A stretch of DNA of 64,000 nucleotides, taken from NCBI GenBank assembly GCA_963843275.1, contig CAWJJM010000004.1, positions 620,001 to 684,000 of the forward strand. The letters run 5' to 3'. This document shows, piece after piece, positions 26,476-36,292 of the stretch (position 1 is its first letter; every line of letters starts with the position of its first letter). The notes under the pieces were generated by a model. The model was given only the letters and a program-made list of their open reading frames with translations, did no database searches and was not told where the DNA came from. The position numbers and the translations under genes are program-made. The stretch comes from CAWJJM01 sp963843275 (GTDB lineage: Bacteria > Acidobacteriota > Thermoanaerobaculia > Multivoradales > JBCCEF01).

Positions 26476-28887
26476 CTACCCCGGAGGCTGCGCGCGGCCC
26501 TCGGCGATCGCCAGGTTGTGGCGGGCGGCCGGGTTGTCCGGCGCCAGGGCGAGCCCGGCGCGGTAGCAGGCCACCGCCTCGTCGGCCCGCCCTTGGCGCA
26601 GCAGGGCGTCGGCGAGGTTGAACCAGGGCAGCGCGTACCCGAGGTCGGCGTGCAGCGACCGGCGGTAGGCGTCGATCGCGCCGTCGAGGTCCCCCTGTCG
26701 CTCGAGGGCGTAGCCGAGGTTGTTCCAGGTGCGGGCGCGCGACGGGTCGGTCGCCACCGCCCGCCGGTAGGCGGCCACCGCCGCGTCCAGGTCGCCGTGC
26801 CGGTCCCAGGCCTCGGCCAGCCGGTCCTCCGCCTCGGCCGGCTCCGGCGACGCCGCGACCGCCCGCCGGTAGGTGGCCACCGCCGCCGCGAAGTCGTCGG
26901 CCTCCTCGAGGCGGGCGAGGTCGAGCAGCGTCGGCACGTCGTCCGGCTCGCGGCGCAGCGCCTCCGCGTAGAGCCGCCGGGCACCGGCGGCGTCGCCGCG
27001 CCGGGCGCGCAGCGTGCCGAGGTTGGCGCGCGGCGCGGCGGCGCGCGGCTCGAGCTCCACCACGCGGCGCAGCTCCCGCTCGGCGCCGTCGAGGTCGCCG
27101 GCGTCGGCGAGGGCGAAGCCGAGCGAGGAGCGCCAGGGGCCCTGGTCGGGCAGGCGGTCGAGCAGGCGCCGCCAGGCGGCGGCAGCCGCCCCCGGCGCGC
27201 CGCGTTCGCCCAGCCGGCGCGCCAGCCGCTCGCCGAGCTCGAGGTCGTCGGGGTGGGCCGCGGCCGCGGCGCGCAGCGCCTCGAGGTCGCGGTCGCGGGC
27301 GGCGAGGGCGGCGCGGCGCAGCTCCGCCAGGCGCTCGCGGCGGGCGGCGCGGCGCCGCGCGTGGTCGAGCTGCCGGGTGAAGGGGGGCCGCGAGGTCAGG
27401 TGGAGCATCGCCGCGGCGATCTCGGCGCGGGCGCCGGCGTCGTAGGCCAACCGCGCCGCGCACGCCGCCTCGTCGGGCAGCGCTGCCGCCGGCGCCCCGA
27501 TCCGACCGGCGAGCAGGCGCTCCGCCGCCGGCAGCATCTCGCGGGCGAGGAGCCAGTTGCCGTGGAAGGTCAGGTGGACGTGCTCGTGGAACAGCGGCGG
27601 CGCCGGCGCCGCGCCCTCGAAGGCGGCGGCCTCGAGCGCGGCGGCGGCCTCGACCAGGGCGACCGGCGCCCCGGCCGCGGTGCGCTCCGCCGCCACCCGG
27701 CGGATCACCTCCTCGAGGCGGCCGTCGGTGCGGAAGCGCAGCGTATCGAGGTCCCGCGCGGCGGCCAGCTCGGCGCGCCCCGCCGCACCCTTCCCGAGGG
27801 CGAGCAGCGCGCGGCCGCGCCGATAGCGCAGCTCGGCGTAGCGGTCGTCGATCGCCGCCGCCGCCGCGAAGGCGCGCTCGGCCGCGGCCGCCCTCCCCGC
27901 GGCCGCGGCGGCGATCCCTTCCGCCGTCCGCCGCTCCCACTCCGACCGGCGCGCTGCGGGGAGCCCCGGCCGGTGCGCCGAGCCGAACGGCGGGCTGTCC
28001 GCCAGGTTCACGGCCACCGTGGAGAGCACCAGGCCGGCGCCGGCGCCGGCCGCGGCGTCGGCGATCCCTTCGAGGTTGCGGCGGAAGTGGTCGGCGACGC
28101 CGGGTAGGCGGGGATCGTCCATCGGGACCGGGCGCTCGACGAACATCTCCATGCCGCGCCAGTCGCCGCGCACCCCGGGCCCGCCGCGCAACCGGTCGCC
28201 GAGGGCCGCCAGGAGCTGGCCGGTGCGCAGCGTGCGCAGCGCGACGCCGGTGCGGATCAGCGGCAACGAGCGGGAGAAGCCGGCGAACACCGTCCCCGGA
28301 CCGTAGGGCCCCACCACCTCGTTGTTGCCCACGTAGACCACCATCAGGTCCGGGTGGTGGCGGGCCGCGATCTCGCGCGCGATCGGCAGCACGACGTGCG
28401 AGTTGATCGCCACCATCGCGGCGTTGACGACGCGGAAGCGGCTGCCGGGATGCCGCGCCGCGAGCATCGTCTCGAGGACGCGGCCGAAGGAGAAGGCGGG
28501 CTCCGGCGTCCCCATCGCCGCCGAGCCGCCGAGCACGAAGATCCGCACCGCGTCGTCGCCGGCGGCTGCCGGCAGGTCGACCGGCCGCGGCCGCCGCGCC
28601 ATGCGGCGGGGGAAGAAGCGCCAACCGAACCGGAAGTTGGTCGTCGAGTGCCCGGCGTGGCCGGCGACCGGGCGCAGGAAGTGCGGGTCGTAGCCCGCCC
28701 CGGCGACGCGCAGGCCCACCTCCAGGGCGGCGAAGAGGAGCAGCGGGATGCCGACGGCGACGGTCAGCGGCACCGCCACCCGGCGCCAGCCGGTCAGCCG
28801 CAGCCGTTCGGCAGGACGCTCGGCGGCGCGCCGCGGGCGCTGCCGCCCGCGGCGCGACCTCCCCCCGTGCCGTGTCCCCGTCCGCAC
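26476..28887 (-). CDS. SGNH-hydrolase-like membrane protein with C-terminal TPR repeats
   Basis: An 803-residue protein. After a basic N-terminus, one membrane span (VAVPLTVAVGIPLLLFAALEVGL, about 38-60) is followed by an SGNH/GDSL-like domain. Block I is FVLGGSAAMG (Ser122), block III is VVYVGNNEVVG (Asn near 188), and the His block is HLTFHGNWLLA. The last 350 residues are TPR repeats (WNNLGYALERQGDLDGAIDAYRRSL, WFNLADALLRQGRADEAVACYRAGL). Such proteins are frequent in Acidobacteriota and Myxococcota. They may esterify or de-esterify an envelope glycan, but the substrate is unknown. GTG start at 28887. Confidence 0.75.
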   Translation of the reverse strand: MRTGTRHGGRSRRGRQRPRRAAERPAERLRLTGWRRVAVPLTVAVGIPLLLFAALEVGLRVAGAGYDPHFLRPVAGHAGHSTTNFRFGWRFFPRRMARRPRPVDLPAAAGDDAVRIFVLGGSAAMGTPEPAFSFGRVLETMLAARHPGSRFRVVNAAMVAINSHVVLPIAREIAARHHPDLMVVYVGNNEVVGPYGPGTVFAGFSRSLPLIRTGVALRTLRTGQLLAALGDRLRGGPGVRGDWRGMEMFVERPVPMDDPRLPGVADHFRRNLEGIADAAAGAGAGLVLSTVAVNLADSPPFGSAHRPGLPAARRSEWERRTAEGIAAAAAGRAAAAERAFAAAAAIDDRYAELRYRRGRALLALGKGAAGRAELAAARDLDTLRFRTDGRLEEVIRRVAAERTAAGAPVALVEAAAALEAAAFEGAAPAPPLFHEHVHLTFHGNWLLAREMLPAAERLLAGRIGAPAAALPDEAACAARLAYDAGARAEIAAAMLHLTSRPPFTRQLDHARRRAARRERLAELRRAALAARDRDLEALRAAAAAHPDDLELGERLARRLGERGAPGAAAAAWRRLLDRLPDQGPWRSSLGFALADAGDLDGAERELRRVVELEPRAAAPRANLGTLRARRGDAAGARRLYAEALRREPDDVPTLLDLARLEEADDFAAAVATYRRAVAASPEPAEAEDRLAEAWDRHGDLDAAVAAYRRAVATDPSRARTWNNLGYALERQGDLDGAIDAYRRSLHADLGYALPWFNLADALLRQGRADEAVACYRAGLALAPDNPAARHNLAIAEGRAQPPG

Positions 28888-28968
28888 GCCGGGATCCTAT
28901 CGGCGCTCCGCTCGGATAGCATGGCGGTGCAGCCCTCGACCCACCGCCCGACGCCGGAAGGAGGCGCC

Positions 28969-29238
28969 ATGAAGACCGTCCGCAACACCACGCACCGCCC
29001 CCTCGCCGTGCCGCTGCCCGGAGGCAAGAAGCTCCACCTCGGGCCCGGCAAGGTGGGTCAGATCGCGGCTCCCGCGGCGGAGCATCCGCCGCTGGCGAAG
29101 ATGGTCGAGGACGGCGAGCTCGAGCTCGTCGACACCGGCGGCCAGCGCTCCGTCACCGCCCCCGGCGGCACCCAGGTGCACGCCGAGACCGGCGGCCACC
29201 ACCCGGCGCACCGCTCGGGGCACCGCGGCGACCGCTGA
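28969..29238 (+). CDS. Small hypothetical protein, 89 aa
   Basis: Not recognised. It starts MKTVRNTTHRPLAVPLPGGK, then KLHLGPGKVGQI, and has a short helical stretch (HPPLAKMVEDGELELVD) and a His/Gly-rich tail. No signal peptide, no membrane span and no cysteine. The ribosome site GGAAGGAGG at 28957-28965 is one of the best in the window, which argues that this is real. It stands alone between two leftward genes. Confidence 0.6.
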   Translation: MKTVRNTTHRPLAVPLPGGKKLHLGPGKVGQIAAPAAEHPPLAKMVEDGELELVDTGGQRSVTAPGGTQVHAETGGHHPAHRSGHRGDR

Positions 29239-29415
29239 ACCGGGGCGCCCGCCTCCGCCCGCCGGCCCGCCCGCCCCGCGGCGCGGGCTCGAGGCCGGGG
29301 GGTGGCGGAGGGTCCGGAGGCCAGGAGCGGGAGGGAGGGACGGCGAGGCGACCCCCCGGACGTCGCAGGCGGCCCGAGCGAGCAGCGACGCCGCAGCCGG
29401 GCCCGCATCCGCCGC

Positions 29416-30290
29416 CTAGCCGTCGCACCCGCGCAGGTCGGCGGAGTAGAGGTGCCAGCGGCGCTGGGCCGGGGTGGCCCCCTCGATCACCGCCCGGCGC
29501 AGGCTGTAGGTGCCCCGGAAGCACTGTTCCTGTCCCGTGTCGGTGCGCGCCCGCACGGTGACGGGGACGTCGACGTAGCGCGACCCGGCCGCCCCCTCGA
29601 CGCGGCCGGGAGGTCCGACCTCGGCGTCGACCGACGCGGTGTGCGCGTAACCGCTGCGGAACTCCGCGAAGGTCTGGTGGCTGTCGCCGCCGCCGTGCCC
29701 CCACAGGGCGTAGGCCCGGGCGAAGTCGCCGGCCGCGACGGCGGCGTAGTACGTCCGCACGACCTGCGCCGCGGCGCCGGCGTCCTCCGCGCCGCTCGAC
29801 GGCGCCGCGCCCGGCGCCCCCCCACGGCGTCCTCACCGTCCGCGGCTGCGCCGTCCGCCGCCGTCGTGCCCTCGGCCGGCCAGGGCACGTGCACCTCCGC
29901 CACGCGGCAGGTGGGCGGGCAGCCCGGGCCGTTGGGAAGCAGGGTCTCGACCTGCGGCCGCACCGTGCGCTCGGCGCTCGCGTCCTCCGTCTCCAAACGC
30001 ACGGTCACCACCTCCGGCAGCAGGTCGCGGAAGAAGATCCGGCCGCAGTCGGCCGCCGACGCGCAGCGGCGCTCGCGCCGCTCGTCGCCGGCGCGGACGA
30101 CGACCCGGAAGGCCCCGTCCGGGGCCCCGTCGATCGTCACCCGGAGGCCGCTCTCGCAACCGATCTGGGTGCAGGCGTGGGCCGGCGCGCCGGCGGCGGA
30201 CGTCGCCGGCGGCGCGGGCGGCGCCGGGGCCGCGGGGGAGCACCCGGCGAGGAACGCGAGGGAGAGGAGGACGAGGACGATCGAGCGCAT
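29416..30290 (-). CDS. Hypothetical lipoprotein (one frameshift)
   Basis: An exported lipoprotein of about 291 residues. The signal MRSIVLVLLSLAFLAGCSP has a clear lipobox (LAGC). A cysteine-bearing beta-like domain follows (HACTQIGCESGLRVTIDG and GPGCPPTCRVAEVHVPWP). A one-base slip in the 7-C run near 29818 changes frame. The protein then continues AAAQVVRTYYAAVAAGDFARAYALWG to RWHLYSADLRGCDG. The second half resembles small NTF2-like or DUF4878-type domains by its Y-Y-x-A-V-x-A-G-D-F-x-x-A-Y-x-L-W start. It overlaps no gene but ends 6 bases before the GT-C-like gene on the same strand, so it is likely co-transcribed. Confidence 0.7.
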
Positions 30291-30296
30291 GGCGGG

Positions 30297-32114
30297 CTAC
30301 CTCCCGGGTCGGAGCTGCCCGCCCACCTTGCGAAGCCCGTTCCAAATCCGGGGCAGCAGTCCGGAGGCGGCTCCCCCGGCGCGCCCTCGGTCCGCCGGTT
30401 CCGGTGGGGCTCCGCCCGGGGCCGCGAGCCCGGACCGCCAGGGCCGGCGCGGGGCCAGCGCCAGGACGAGCAACAGCAGCGGGACGAGGAGCAGGGCGAG
30501 GGTCACCTCGGGCGCGGTCACCCGGTGGAGCCCGGCGGTCAGCTGCGGCGGGCCCCCCTTGGTGGCGAGCGGCAGGGCGACCATCACCCAGGCCTGCGCC
30601 GCCACCACCAGGTGCAGGGCCAGGCCGGCCAGGCCGTCGGCGACCCACAGCACCGAGGTCGCCGCCGCCCAGAGGAGATAGCGCTCGTGCATCTGCGGCA
30701 GGACGTCGAAGGCGAGGACCCAGGGGGCGACGACCGCGAAGAAGAACCGGGGATCGAAGGCGCGGGCCCACCGCCCCGCCGCCCAGGCGAGGGGCACCAG
30801 CGTCAGGGCGTAGAGCGTGCGCAGCAACCCGCCGAGCGAAAGGGCGAACGCGCCGATCGAGAGCGCTGGATCGTCGATCCCCCAGCCGTAGCGCCGGCCG
30901 AGGACGGAGGGGAGGTTGTGGGCCGCGCCCATCGCCAGCACGTGGTAGTGGTGCGTCGGGTAGGCGACGCCCACCCGCCACCACGCCAGCGAGGCGCCGA
31001 ACAGCGGCACGGTGAGCAGGATCGCCACGACGAGGACGGTGACCCGGCCGGCGGCGCTGCGCCGGGGGCAGAAGAGGATCGCCAGGGCGAGGGCGACGAC
31101 CGCGGCCAGCAGCGGCCAGAACCGGCTGCGGGCGGGTCCGGCGGCCAACGGCCAGGCGGCGGCCGCGGCGACCGCGACCGCGACCGCGGTGTGGGCGAGG
31201 GCGCGGCCGGCGGGCGGCACCCGGCGCTCCCGCAGCGCCGCACGGAGGGGCGGCGCCAGGAGGGTCGCCAGGGTCACGCCGCCGAGCCACAGCCAGGCCG
31301 CCGTCGAGCGTTGGAGCTGGAACGGCAGCGCCGCCAGCAGGATGCCCCCGGCCACCCCCGCGATCAGGGCCCAGGCCGCCCGCCAGCGCCCGGCGAGAAG
31401 GGGCCAGAGCACCAGCAGCGGCGTGACGAGCAGGATCTGCCCCTTCGCCATCGCCGCGATCCCGATCAACAGGCCGGCGGCCAGCGGCAGGTCCGCCAGC
31501 AGGGCGAGCAGCGCCCACAGGAAGCACGGCACCAGCCAGACGTCCCACTGCGGCCACCCGTAGGCCTCGGTCAGCACCGCGGGGTCGAACCACAGCAGCG
31601 CCGCGGCCGCCACGCCGGTCGCCGGCGCTCGCCAGCGCGCCGCGGGCCCGGCCCCGGGGCGGCGGCGCGGGAAGCGCCGCACCAGGAGGAAGACCGCCGG
31701 GAGGGCGGCGAGCTCGGCGGCGGCGTTCAGCCACAGCATGGGGCGGTGGTAGGCCCAGGTGTTGCGCCACGCGCCGCCGTCGTCGAGGCGGGCCCGGTTC
31801 CAGCGCATCCAGGCGGCGACGAGGGTCAGCCGGAGCGGTGGGTAGTCGAGCCCGTAGCGGCCGTCCGGGTGCTCGGCGACCTGCTGGTCGTAGAGGTCGA
31901 GCAGCCCGCGCCGGTCGGCCGCCGAGCCCCAGTGGACGGCGTTGCGGACGTCGTGCTCGAAGCGGGCGCTCGCCGTGGCGCGCCAGAGGGCGCGACGGAG
32001 AGGGAGACCGGCGCCGAGGCCCACGGCGACCAGCACGACGACGGCGACGATCGCGCCGAGCCGCGCCGGCCGCGAGCGCGCCGCGAGCATCCCCACCGTG
32101 TCTCCGGGCCGCAC
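30297..32114 (-). CDS. Polytopic membrane protein, GT-C mannosyltransferase-like
   Basis: A 605-residue protein with at least ten membrane spans. The first periplasmic loop holds FEHDVRNAVHWGS, YDQQVAEHPDGRYGLDYPPLRL and YHRPMLWLN. A Y-G-x-D-Y-P-P motif after TM1 is typical of DUF2029/ALG-type GT-C enzymes that use lipid-linked sugars. Later motifs are WPQWDVWLVP, MAKGQILLV and LPQMHERYLLW. The H-E-R-Y-L-L is shared with ALG6/ALG8-type glucosyltransferases. Start GTG at 32114 or ATG at 32090. The substrate is unknown. Confidence 0.65.
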   Translation of the reverse strand: MRPGDTVGMLAARSRPARLGAIVAVVVLVAVGLGAGLPLRRALWRATASARFEHDVRNAVHWGSAADRRGLLDLYDQQVAEHPDGRYGLDYPPLRLTLVAAWMRWNRARLDDGGAWRNTWAYHRPMLWLNAAAELAALPAVFLLVRRFPRRRPGAGPAARWRAPATGVAAAALLWFDPAVLTEAYGWPQWDVWLVPCFLWALLALLADLPLAAGLLIGIAAMAKGQILLVTPLLVLWPLLAGRWRAAWALIAGVAGGILLAALPFQLQRSTAAWLWLGGVTLATLLAPPLRAALRERRVPPAGRALAHTAVAVAVAAAAAWPLAAGPARSRFWPLLAAVVALALAILFCPRRSAAGRVTVLVVAILLTVPLFGASLAWWRVGVAYPTHHYHVLAMGAAHNLPSVLGRRYGWGIDDPALSIGAFALSLGGLLRTLYALTLVPLAWAAGRWARAFDPRFFFAVVAPWVLAFDVLPQMHERYLLWAAATSVLWVADGLAGLALHLVVAAQAWVMVALPLATKGGPPQLTAGLHRVTAPEVTLALLLVPLLLLVLALAPRRPWRSGLAAPGGAPPEPADRGRAGGAASGLLPRIWNGLRKVGGQLRPGR

Positions 32115-32287
32115 CCGCGGAGTCTACGCGCAGCCTCACCCGGGCGGGCGCGCTGGATCCCCGGTCGAACCCGCGGAGCGGACGCCTGCGTCGCGCCCTC
32201 GGAGCCTAGCCCGGACGCTCTCCGCGCGGCCGGAAGCGCCGTCCGAAGCCGGAGGGTGAGGTGCCGGTCACCGTCTCTTTGGGGGAG

Positions 32288-32364
32288 TGGTGCAGCCAGG
32301 AGGATTCGAACCCCCAACCTTCTGATCCGTAGTCAGATGCTCTATCCAGTTGAGCTATGGCTGC
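32288..32364 (-). tRNA. tRNA-Arg (ACG)
   Basis: A full cloverleaf on the minus strand. Acceptor arm GCAGCCA pairs with TGGCTGC, CCA is encoded (32288-32290), the T-loop is GGTTCGAATC and the anticodon loop is CTACGGA with anticodon ACG. A promoter-like pair lies 54 bases upstream. Confidence 0.95.
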
Positions 32365-32417
32365 CAAGGAACCGCTGGCGCGGGGAGCGCCCCGCCGCTC
32401 GGGGCGGCGGACTGTGG

Positions 32418-32446
32418 ATTGTAGCGGACGGGCCGGGGAGCCGCAA
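32418..32446 (-). promoter_or_regulatory. Sigma-70-like promoter of tRNA-Arg
   Basis: On the minus strand, TTGCGG (32446-32441), 17 bases, then TACAAT (32423-32418). This precedes the tRNA by 54 bases with no other gene between. Confidence 0.5.
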
Positions 32447-32474
32447 GAACGCCCCACCCGTGACGCGCCGCGGG

Positions 32475-33149
32475 TCAGCCGCCGCCGCCGCGCGCCGCCA
32501 GCCACGCCTCGAGCTCGGCGAGCGCCGCGACGCAGCCGAGCGGCCCGCGGGCCAGCAGCTCCGCGCGGTCGTAGCCCCCGGTGGCGACGCCCAGGGCCGG
32601 GACCCGGGCGGCGGCCGCCATCTCGAGGTCCCAGACGCTGTCGCCGATCATCAGGGCGGCCTCGGGGCGCACGCCGAGCTCGGCGAGCAGGTCGTGGAGC
32701 ATCTGGGGGTGCGGCTTCGAGCGCGCCTCGTCGGCGGTGCGGGTGGCGTGGAAGCGGACCGCGAGGCCGGTGGCGGCGAGGTCGCGGTCGAGCCCGCGGC
32801 GGCTCTTGCCGGTGGCGACGGCCAGCAGGTAGCCGGCCACCCGGAGCCGGTCGAGCAGCTCCGCGGCCCCGGCGAAGAGCACCGGCAGCTCCCGGTAGGT
32901 CGAGAACCAGTGCCGCCGATAGCACTCCATGACGGCGCGGGCCTCGTCGGGGCCGGCGCCGGGGGCGAGCAGCTCCACGGTCTCGCCGATCCCCAGGCCC
33001 ACCGCCTGACGGATGCGCTCTTCGGGGAGATCGGGGAGCCCGACCTCGGCCAGCGTGGCGCGGGTGCAGGCGACGATCGTCCCCACCGAGTCCATCAGCG
33101 TCCCGTCCCAGTCGAAGACCAGGAGATCGAAGGGCGCGGGTGCGCTCAC
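32475..33149 (-). CDS. HAD-superfamily phosphatase (phosphoglycolate phosphatase-like)
   Basis: A 224-residue HAD hydrolase with a C1 cap. Motif I is VFDWDGTLMDS, motif II is VATGKSRRG, motif III is the Lys of SKPHPQML, and motif IV is LMIGDSVWDLEMA. Family relatives dephosphorylate 2-phosphoglycolate or sugar phosphates. The GTG start at 33149 overlaps the stop of the nucleotidyltransferase gene (GTGA), suggesting coupled expression and perhaps a sugar-phosphate substrate. Confidence 0.88.
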   Translation of the reverse strand: MSAPAPFDLLVFDWDGTLMDSVGTIVACTRATLAEVGLPDLPEERIRQAVGLGIGETVELLAPGAGPDEARAVMECYRRHWFSTYRELPVLFAGAAELLDRLRVAGYLLAVATGKSRRGLDRDLAATGLAVRFHATRTADEARSKPHPQMLHDLLAELGVRPEAALMIGDSVWDLEMAAAARVPALGVATGGYDRAELLARGPLGCVAALAELEAWLAARGGGG

Positions 33150-34217
33150 AGCCCCGGGTTCTCCCGCCGCCGCCGCACGTCGAGAGGCGTGTAGACGAGG
33201 CCCGCCACCTGGGAGTCGACCGCCTCGAGGCGCAGGCCGTCGCGCGCGGCGTTGACCAGACGGCTGTCGACGTGGGCCTGGCGCGGCAGGCTGGCGTCGA
33301 AGCCCACCACCGAGCCGCTGACGACGGCGCCGCCGGCGATCCGCGCCCCGGGCAGGAGCAGGGAGCGCTCGACCCGGGCGCCGGCCCCCACCTCGGCCCC
33401 GGCCTCGAGCACGGACGCGCGCACCACGGCACCGGATTCGACGCGCGCCTCGGGGTGGATCCACGAGCGCCGCCAGAGGCGCGGCGGACCGGACCCCCGA
33501 CACCAGTCGAGCGCTCCCTCGAGGTAGCGGCGGGGCGTTCCCAGGTCGTGCCAGCGGCGCCGGCTGGGCACCCCGAGCAGGGTCTCCCCCTCGTCGAGCA
33601 GCGGCATGTAGAGGCCGCGTACGATGTCGGCCGGGCCGGCCTCGACCCGCTCGAGCAGGCGCGGGTCGAGCACGTGGGCGCCGGCGAAGACGGCCCGCCG
33701 CGCCACCTCGCCGCGCTCGCGGTCGCCGACGAAGAAGGAGCGGATGCGGCCCTGCCGGTCGACCCCCACGCCGCCGCCGAAGCCGGCGGGGTCGACGCAG
33801 GTGGTGAGCATCAGGGTGGCGCGCGCGCCGGCCGCGAGATGGCGCCGCAGCAGCCGGCGCAGCGGCCAGGCGCACAGGCTGTCGCCGTTGATCAGCAGCA
33901 CCGGCGTCGGCGGCGGCGAGGAAGTCGCGCAGGGGGTGGAGGGCGCCGAGGGTCCCCTGGCGCTCCCCCTGCTCGTGCGACCAGGTCAACGGCAGCCCCC
34001 GGTACTCGTCGCCGAAGCGCTCGCGGATGCGCTCGCCGAGGTGGAAGAGGTTGACCGCGACCGCCTCGCAGCCCACCGCCGCCAGCGCGTCGAGGGTGAT
34101 CTCGAGCACCGTGCGACCGGCCACCGGCAGCAGCGGCTTGGGCACCAGGTCGGTGAGCGGACGGAGGCGCTCGCCGTGGCCGGCGGCGAGCACCAGGGCG
34201 CGGAGTCGGGGGGTCAT
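33146..34217 (-). CDS. Sugar-1-phosphate nucleotidyltransferase with left-handed beta-helix tail (one frameshift)
   Basis: An NTP-transferase that would join a sugar-1-phosphate to NTP. It starts at ATG 34217 with RALVLAAGHGERLRPLTDLVPKPLLPVAGR, the GxGxRxxPxTxxxPK nucleotide-binding signature. After a slip near 33905 come LLINGDSLCAWPL, the metal-binding Asp, and GVPSRRRWHDLGTPRRYLEGAL. The C-terminus is a hexapeptide-type helix (HPEARVESGAVVRASVLEAGAEVGAGARVERSLLLPGA). This layout matches MurNAc-1-P uridylyl- or mannose-1-P guanylyltransferases. The MurU type is possible but unproven. Confidence 0.82.
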
Positions 34218-34255
34218 CGCGGCGGGAAGGCGGCGCGCGGGCGCCGGCGCCGGCC

Positions 34256-34834
34256 TCAGGCGCGGTCGGGGAAGACCATGTCGGCCGGCGCCTCGGGGTT
34301 GTGCTCCCGATGGTCGGCGTAGAGGCGCAGGTAGGAACGGCGCTCGGCCTTGTCGGGGTCGAAGCCGAAGCGCTTCGCCACCCGGTCGGCGGCCTCGCCC
34401 TCGAACTCCGCGAAGTCGCCGATCGGCGTGTGGTCGAGGGCGATCGTCACCCCGCCCAGGCGCCACGTCTCGCGCACCTTCTGGTAGCGCCGCCCGGCCG
34501 AGTAGCCGAGCCCCTCGATCAGAGCGCGGGCCGCGTCGGCGTCGTCGACCTTGACCTCGTGCTCGACCCGCACCCGGGCGTGCCCCTCGAAGCGCATCGG
34601 ACCCTTGTAGGTCAGGTAGGCGGCCTGGCCGTCCCGGCGCAGCCGCAGCACCCGGCCCGACGACTCGAGCTCGCCCTCGCGGTCGAACACCCAGTTCTCC
34701 TCGAAGGTGCCGGCGGCCGCCCGCTCCGCCGACACCTCGAGGAGGCGGTCGCGCAGGCGGTCGAGCTCGACGTCCGCGAACTTGAGCTCGCGCTCGAGGC
34801 TGTCGGGAGACGCCTTCGCGACGGGCTCGCTCAT
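34256..34834 (-). CDS. CYTH-domain protein (class IV adenylate cyclase-like)
   Basis: A 192-residue triphosphate-tunnel enzyme. The family mark ExExK is seen as ERELKF near residue 14. Charged strands follow (GRVLRLRRDGQAAYLTYKGP, RVRVEHEVKVDD, VTIALDHTPIGDFAEFEGE). Members act as adenylate cyclases, thiamine triphosphatases or inorganic triphosphatases, and the sequence does not say which. Its ATG overlaps the stop of the M20 dipeptidase gene (ATGA). Confidence 0.85.
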   Translation of the reverse strand: MSEPVAKASPDSLERELKFADVELDRLRDRLLEVSAERAAAGTFEENWVFDREGELESSGRVLRLRRDGQAAYLTYKGPMRFEGHARVRVEHEVKVDDADAARALIEGLGYSAGRRYQKVRETWRLGGVTIALDHTPIGDFAEFEGEAADRVAKRFGFDPDKAERRSYLRLYADHREHNPEAPADMVFPDRA

Positions 34835-36231
34835 CGCGGGGCGATCTCCACCTCGGCCAGGCGGTCGAGGAAGCGGACGATGGTGCGGATGCCGGAGTAG
34901 AAGTTGGGCACGTCGAACTTCTCGTTCGGCGAGTGGAGGCGGTCGTCGTCGAGGCCGAAGCCCATCAGCAGGACCGGCACCGCCAGCACCTCGGCGAAGG
35001 TGGCGACGATCGGGATCGAGCCGCCCTCGCGCACCCGCACCGGCCGTGCCCCCCACTCCTGCTCGAGGGCCTCCATCGCCGCGTCCATCACCGGGCCCTC
35101 GGCCTGGATCAGGGTGGCCGGACCGCCCTGGATCGAGTCGATCTCGATGCGCACGCCGGGCGGTGCCACCCGCTCGACGTGCTCGCGGAAGAGGCGCTCG
35201 ATCGTCGCCGGGTCCTGGTCGGGGACCAGGCGCATCGACACCTTGGCGCCGGCGCGCGCCGGGATGATGGTCTTGGCGCCCTTGGCCTGATAGCCACCCC
35301 ACAGGCCGTTGACGTCACAGGTCGGGCGCGCCCCGGTGCGCTCGAGGATGCTGTAGCCGTCCTCGCCGAAGGTGGCGGGCACCGCGATCTCGCGCCGGTA
35401 CGCGTCCTCGTCGAACGGCAGGGCGGCGAACTCCTCGCGCTCCCAGTCGGCGAGCGGCCGGACGTCGTCGTAGAAGCCGGGGATGGTCACCCGCCCGGTC
35501 TCGGCGTCCCAGAGCTTCGAGAGGATCCAGGCCAGGGCGTTGGCGGGGTTGGTCACCGCGCCGCCGTAGCTCCCGGAGTGCAGGTCGCGGTCGGGGCCTG
35601 AGACCCGCAGCTCGAGGTAGACGATGCCGCGCAGGCCGTAGACCAGCGACGGCTGTCCCGGCGCGTAGAGCGACGAGTCGGAGACGACCACGCAGTCGCA
35701 CGCCAGCCGGTCGCCGCCGTCCTCCTGCACGTAGTCCTCGATGGCGTCGCCGCCGACCTCCTCCTCGCCCTCGACCAGGAACTTCACGTTCACCGGCAGC
35801 TCGCCCCGCTCGGCGAGGACCGCCGCGACCGCCTTGACGTGGCAGTAGGACTGTCCCTTGTCGTCGGTGGCGCCGCGCGCCAGCAGGTGGTCGCCCTCGA
35901 GCGTCGGCTCGAAGGGAGGGTGCCGCCACTCGTCGAGCGGGTCGGGCGGCTGCACGTCGTAGTGGCCGTAGAACAGGACCGTCGGCCGGCCGGGCGCCCC
36001 GAGCCACTCGCCGTACACCAGGGGGTTGCCGTCGCCGCGCTCGATCAGCTCGGCGGAGAGGCCGGCCGCCTCCATCTTGTCGCGCAGGAAGCGGGCGGCC
36101 CGGCGGACGTCCTCCTTGTGCTCCGGCTGGGTCGAGATCGAGGGAATGCGTAGGTAATCCTTGAGCTCGTCGAGGTAGCCCTCCTTCTCGCGCTCGATGC
36201 GCTGGAGGACGTTCTCGGTCACTGCGGGCAT
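34831..36231 (-). CDS. M20-family dipeptidase
   Basis: A di-zinc metallopeptidase of 466 residues. Motifs are FYGHYDVQPPD (first His and Asp), ARGATDDKGQ (bridging Asp), FLVEGEEEVGG (the general base and metal Glu pair), SDSSL, and the C-terminal HSPNEKF (last His). The lid domain starts with YLELRVSGPDRDLHSG. This matches the CNDP/PepV-like group cleaving dipeptides in the cytosol; no signal peptide is present. Clean frame, start ATG 36231. Confidence 0.93.
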   Translation of the reverse strand: MPAVTENVLQRIEREKEGYLDELKDYLRIPSISTQPEHKEDVRRAARFLRDKMEAAGLSAELIERGDGNPLVYGEWLGAPGRPTVLFYGHYDVQPPDPLDEWRHPPFEPTLEGDHLLARGATDDKGQSYCHVKAVAAVLAERGELPVNVKFLVEGEEEVGGDAIEDYVQEDGGDRLACDCVVVSDSSLYAPGQPSLVYGLRGIVYLELRVSGPDRDLHSGSYGGAVTNPANALAWILSKLWDAETGRVTIPGFYDDVRPLADWEREEFAALPFDEDAYRREIAVPATFGEDGYSILERTGARPTCDVNGLWGGYQAKGAKTIIPARAGAKVSMRLVPDQDPATIERLFREHVERVAPPGVRIEIDSIQGGPATLIQAEGPVMDAAMEALEQEWGARPVRVREGGSIPIVATFAEVLAVPVLLMGFGLDDDRLHSPNEKFDVPNFYSGIRTIVRFLDRLAEVEIAPR

Positions 36232-36292
36232 GGTTCCTCCTCGGTCGATACGAAGCGCCCGGGTGGCGACGGGGGCGCGCAGTCTAGCAGGT

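Noticed and set aside
24418..28107. A 1229-residue rightward open frame
   Set aside because: Antisense shadow of the M3 peptidase and SGNH/TPR genes.
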